NCBI GenBank assembly: GCA_013152435.1
Contig: JAADGJ010000025.1
Span: forward strand, 1 to 32,141
Direction: 5' to 3'
Length of the DNA stretch: 32,141 nt
From: Chloroflexota bacterium
GTDB taxonomy: Bacteria > Chloroflexota > Anaerolineae > DUEN01
Part shown: positions 29,194 through 32,141 of the stretch, in pieces
Position numbering within the stretch: the first letter of the stretch is position 1
Layout: each line of letters begins with the position of its first letter
The notes under the pieces: model-generated
What the model was told of the DNA's origin: nothing
What the model saw: the letters and a program-made list of their open reading frames with translations, nothing else
Databases searched by the model: none
Made by a program: the position numbers and the translations under genes

Positions 29194-31905
29194 CTAGGCG
29201 CCGCCCAGCCGCGCCACAAGCGCCCGCAGCAATGCCCCGGCAAGGGGATCGCTGCCGATATTCTCGGCAGTCAGGTGGAAGGTGGAGACCAGCACGGCTC
29301 CCCGTCCGTATCGCCGCCGGGCGATGAGCCCGACTGGCTTGTGGATCCACCCCACGAACAGCCCGGCATCCACATCCCCCTGGAAGTCCCACGGTGATAA
29401 CCCCGTGATGACGTGCTCCGGGATCACGCGGCTGAAGCTGAGATCCAGCAGCGGGCCTCCCGGCAGCGCGGCATACGGCCCCGTCCGGCGCAGCCAGGCG
29501 AAGGCGCTGGCCCAATCCCCCTCCCAGACCGTCCCTCGTCGCGGCGTGATCCACACGCGGGGCAGCGGCGCCGCCAAGGCCTCCGGCCCGTCCGCCAGGA
29601 GCAACAGCCGGCCGCCGTCCCGCACCCAGCCCCGTAGCTTCTCCCCGAGCTGACGGGCCACCGCGATCGCGTCGGGCCCCAGTTTCCCGGCCAGCGGCCA
29701 GCCCAGGTCCCGCAACGCCCTCGCCAGCCGGGCGTCGGGCGTCCAGAGCGTCACGCCGGAGATGGGCGCCCACGTTCCCTCCGGAAGGACGCTGAACGTC
29801 AGGTCGTTCTCCGCCACGACCCGGCCCGCGGCGTCCTCCCAGCGCAGCCGCAGCCGGGCCTGTTGTCCCACGTCCCCCTCGATGGTGGGCGCCGGGAGGG
29901 TGATGGGATCCAGTGGCACGACCTGGCCGCGCTCGACGTCTGGGACGGATACCTGGCCCTTCGCCATGGACTCATCCACCCACCAGCGCACCACGCCCGG
30001 GCCCGGGGTGGTCGCCCCATAGCGGGAGACCCACAGCCGGACCGCCACCGTCTCCCCCGGCCGGTACGCCCACCGATCCACCTCGGGGATGATCACATCA
30101 TCGGCGTTGATCCGCCGCAGCACCGGGTGAAACGCCTTGGGACGCCGATCCATATCCAGCAGGCCGTTGCACTCCCAGTGTACGTCCGTGAACTCGGTGA
30201 TGACGTACCCCTGGATGCTCCCCCGACGACGCATGGCCTCGATCTCGAACTTCAGCGCCTGATACTGGTGCCACTGGGTGGCCTCCACCAGCGCGCCATA
30301 ATCGCCGAAGACCCGGTCCAGGCTCCACCGCCGGAAGCGATCCTGGACGCCGTGGGGGTAGACGACGCCCTCGTTCCGCTCCTGCCCCGTCTCGAACCAC
30401 CACGGCTCGCCGTCCTGCGAGAGCAGATCGGCGTCGGGCAGGCCCCAATTGCCGAACTCGGACACCACCAACGGCTCCTGGCCGGTGCGCTCCGCGTCCC
30501 CGAAGGGGCTGTACGTGGAGGCCGGGCGGGCGGCGAAGGTCTCCACCCACTCGTCAAACTCCCGGTAGTGATCGGGGATCGCCCAATACACGTGGTAATC
30601 ATCCAGATCGCTCTTCACGTGGAAGTTGGGCGGACACGGGGAGTTGTCCACGATCAGCCGGTGAGGATCGAGCTGCTTGGCGTACGCGTACATCTCCTTG
30701 AGCCAGGCCCGGTGCGTCGCGTCGCCGGGCAGGTCGAGGCCCCATCCCTCGTTGGCGATGGACCAGGCGATGATGGACGGTCGGTTCCAGTCCCGCTCGA
30801 TCATCCCCTCCAGCGTGGCCTTCGCCCTCGCCTTGGCTCTCTCCGTGAGCAGCTCCCAGTTGGGGATCTCGCTCCAGACGAGGAGGCCGACGCGATCGGC
30901 CGCCCGATAGTAGCGGGGATCGCCTACCTTGATATGGATGCGGAGGCAGTTCAGCCCCAGCTCCTTGGCTTTGCGGAACTGATCCTCCAGGAAACCCTCG
31001 GAGGGCGGCGTGGCGATGGTGCCCGGGTAGTAGTCCTGGTCCAGCGCGCCGCGCAGGTAGATGGGCTGTCCGTTGAGGAGGATCCGCCCGTCCCTGGTCT
31101 CGACGGTGCGGAAGCCGAATGTGTCGCCCGTGGTATCGACGATCTCCCCCCGATGGATCAGGCGGGCTTCGGCCCGGTAGAGAGCGGGCGACTCAGGCGA
31201 CCACCAGGCGAAGTCGGGCACTTTCAGTGTCAGCGAGGCGGAGGTGTCGCCGGCCGGGAACTCATGCGTAGCCCGGGCCACCGTTTCGCCAGCGGGCCCC
31301 GTGATCTCGACCTCCACGGCCATCTGCGATTCGGCCGGGGCGCTCAGCCGAACGTCCACGGTGACCTGAGCCTGACCTGGATCGGGGGTGATGCGGATGG
31401 GATGCAGGTAGATGGGATACCGCCGCTCGAGCCAGACGGACTGCCAGATGCCTCCGATGGGGCCGTACCACGACTGCTTGCCGTGGGGGATCTCCGCCAT
31501 GGGAAAATCGGGATATTGCTCGTCGTCCGGGCCGGGGTCCACGACCCGGACGGTGATCTCGTTGCGCTGCCCGACCCGGAGATGGGCGCCGATCTCGAAC
31601 TCGAAGGGGAGGTAGCCGCCCTCGTGATCGCCGACGTACTGATCGTTCACCCAGACCTGGGCGTAGTAGTCCACCGCGCCGAAGTGGAGCACGGCGGCGC
31701 GGCCCAGCCAGTCGGCCGGCACGTGGAACGACTTGCGGTACCAGCCCACGCCGGTGGCCTCCCGCAGGTCGGGGAACTGGGCCTGCCAGGGCATGGGCAC
31801 GTAGGCCGTGCGCCACCGTTGGATCTGGCCTGCGGGCAGGTCGCCCGTTGGGTCGAGGTGAAAGCGCCAGGGGCCATCGAGGGGAAGATGGGTACGCGTG
31901 GTCAT
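29194..31905 (-). CDS. Glycoside hydrolase family 2 enzyme (beta-galactosidase/glucuronidase type) with C-terminal GATase-like domain
   Basis: 903 residues; AGGAGAG precedes the ATG at 31905. The N-terminal sugar-binding jelly roll (about 8-165) carries WYRKSFHVP and VWVNDQYVGDHEGGYLPFEFEI. An Ig-like domain spans about 170-270. The TIM barrel (about 275-590) has the acid/base SIANEGW (E386) and the nucleophile VVSEFGNWG (E483). The last about 210 residues (DARLARALRDLGW, GGRLLLLADGPEAL, RRYGRGAVLVSTFHL) look like a class I glutamine-amidotransferase or ThuA-like fold. There is no signal peptide, so it is cytoplasmic. It hydrolyses beta-linked sugars; which one cannot be told. The gene begins 16 bp from repeat copy D. 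Confidence 0.9.
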   Translation of the reverse strand: MTTRTHLPLDGPWRFHLDPTGDLPAGQIQRWRTAYVPMPWQAQFPDLREATGVGWYRKSFHVPADWLGRAAVLHFGAVDYYAQVWVNDQYVGDHEGGYLPFEFEIGAHLRVGQRNEITVRVVDPGPDDEQYPDFPMAEIPHGKQSWYGPIGGIWQSVWLERRYPIYLHPIRITPDPGQAQVTVDVRLSAPAESQMAVEVEITGPAGETVARATHEFPAGDTSASLTLKVPDFAWWSPESPALYRAEARLIHRGEIVDTTGDTFGFRTVETRDGRILLNGQPIYLRGALDQDYYPGTIATPPSEGFLEDQFRKAKELGLNCLRIHIKVGDPRYYRAADRVGLLVWSEIPNWELLTERAKARAKATLEGMIERDWNRPSIIAWSIANEGWGLDLPGDATHRAWLKEMYAYAKQLDPHRLIVDNSPCPPNFHVKSDLDDYHVYWAIPDHYREFDEWVETFAARPASTYSPFGDAERTGQEPLVVSEFGNWGLPDADLLSQDGEPWWFETGQERNEGVVYPHGVQDRFRRWSLDRVFGDYGALVEATQWHQYQALKFEIEAMRRRGSIQGYVITEFTDVHWECNGLLDMDRRPKAFHPVLRRINADDVIIPEVDRWAYRPGETVAVRLWVSRYGATTPGPGVVRWWVDESMAKGQVSVPDVERGQVVPLDPITLPAPTIEGDVGQQARLRLRWEDAAGRVVAENDLTFSVLPEGTWAPISGVTLWTPDARLARALRDLGWPLAGKLGPDAIAVARQLGEKLRGWVRDGGRLLLLADGPEALAAPLPRVWITPRRGTVWEGDWASAFAWLRRTGPYAALPGGPLLDLSFSRVIPEHVITGLSPWDFQGDVDAGLFVGWIHKPVGLIARRRYGRGAVLVSTFHLTAENIGSDPLAGALLRALVARLGGA

Positions 31906-31921
31906 GTGTTCTTCTCTCCTA

Positions 31922-32141
31922 AGTGCGTGTCTGAAGATTTACCGGCAAGATGTCTGAGGGGGCTCCCTCAACGACCAGCTCCACAGGGGGAGGTGTGGAG
32001 GGGGCCTCCCCTCCACGGAAATCCCACTTTTCCGGCCTGTACCTGCCTCTCTCGGCCCTTCCCGAAGGACCCAGGCCGAGGCCAGGCAGGTCGAGGGCAA
32101 AAGAAGGGCTTTTTCCGGAGAGGCGGAGCCCCTCCGGGCTT
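31922..32141 (-). repeat. Structured dispersed repeat, copy D (minus strand, cut by window end)
   Basis: On the minus strand the block is highly similar to copy B: GACCTGCC, GGCCTCGGCCTGGG, AAGGGCCGAG, GGCAGGT, GGAAAAG, TTTCCGTGGAGGGG, CCCCTCCACACCTCCCCC and TGTGGAGCTGGT. The right end is extended: after CCTCAGACA comes TCTTGCCGGTAAATCTTCAG and then ACACGCACTT, as in copy C. The left terminal repeat, if any, is outside the window. It sits directly upstream of the family-2 glycosidase, next to its ribosome binding site. No gene is in 31906-32141. Confidence 0.75.

Noticed and set aside
28986-29243. N-terminal extension of the AllA-like protein
   Set aside because: It has no homology-like features, spans a promoter at 29079 and the glycosidase stop; the ATG at 28985 has a strong ribosome binding site.

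Overview
This 32.1-kb window looks like a piece of a high-GC (roughly 60-65 % by eye), Gram-positive-like or monoderm bacterial genome, most plausibly a thermophilic or moderately thermophilic Chloroflexota (Anaerolineae/Thermoflexia/Caldilineae type). The reasons are inferential: Pro/Thr/Ala-rich linkers directly after lipoprotein cysteines, a DppBC peptide transporter next to M20/M28 peptidases, heptanucleotide tandem repeats between genes, and a glycoside hydrolase and large membrane glycosyltransferases. No rRNA, tRNA, CRISPR array, prophage or complete insertion sequence was recognised.

Layout. 1-570: the first 25 codons of a uvrA gene that abruptly lose homology, then a 450-bp gene-free leader with a good sigma-70 promoter and three consecutive perfect hairpins. 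571-8294: one plus-strand operon: IclR regulator, an M28-type protein, an M20-type protein with altered metal ligands, two DppBC-type permeases and an oligopeptide-binding lipoprotein, closed by a strong terminator. 8384-8695: a structured dispersed repeat. 8758-10161 (minus): a CopD-like membrane protein and a DUF2202 ferritin-like lipoprotein. 10310-11653 (plus): a canonical M20 dipeptidase, ended by a 16-bp-stem bidirectional terminator shared with 11788-13050 (minus), a gluzincin-like metalloprotease with a beta-sandwich N-terminal domain. 13770-15474 (minus): an iron-sulphur pair. 16037-16723 (plus): N-acetylmuramoyl-L-alanine amidase. 16720-20174 (minus): a membrane glycosyltransferase-like protein and a membrane-fused spermidine synthase-like protein. 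20288-21340 (plus): a canonical secreted M28 peptidase. 21315-22034 (minus): a ribbon-helix-helix/PIN fusion. 22590-26604 (plus): an MrfA-type repair helicase, an alpha/beta hydrolase and a lipoprotein with an internal duplication. 26640-28985 (minus): DedA, a DMT transporter and an AllA-like cupin. 29194-31905 (minus): a family-2 glycoside hydrolase. The window ends inside another repeat copy.

Theme. The 5' operon reads as peptide scavenging: an oligopeptide importer (its ATPase genes are not in this window) with two cytoplasmic peptidase-fold proteins, under an IclR regulator. A second M20 peptidase and a second, exported M28 peptidase lie elsewhere in the window.

The most unusual signal is not a gene. 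It is a family of about 215-bp GC-rich elements with terminal inverted repeats, present at 8384-8695, 13553-13770, 22150-22329 (decayed), 31922-32141 (minus, cut by the window end) and, as a diverged version, about 15590-15700 (minus). The elements carry no ORF, are full of nested hairpins, and one internal stem shows a paired base change between copies. They resemble MITE/REP-type mobile or structured elements. Other points worth following are the M20 paralogue that lost three metal ligands, the RHH-PIN fusion with two substituted PIN acids, the DedA leader with a terminator between promoter and start codon, and heptamer tandem repeats in two spacers of one operon.
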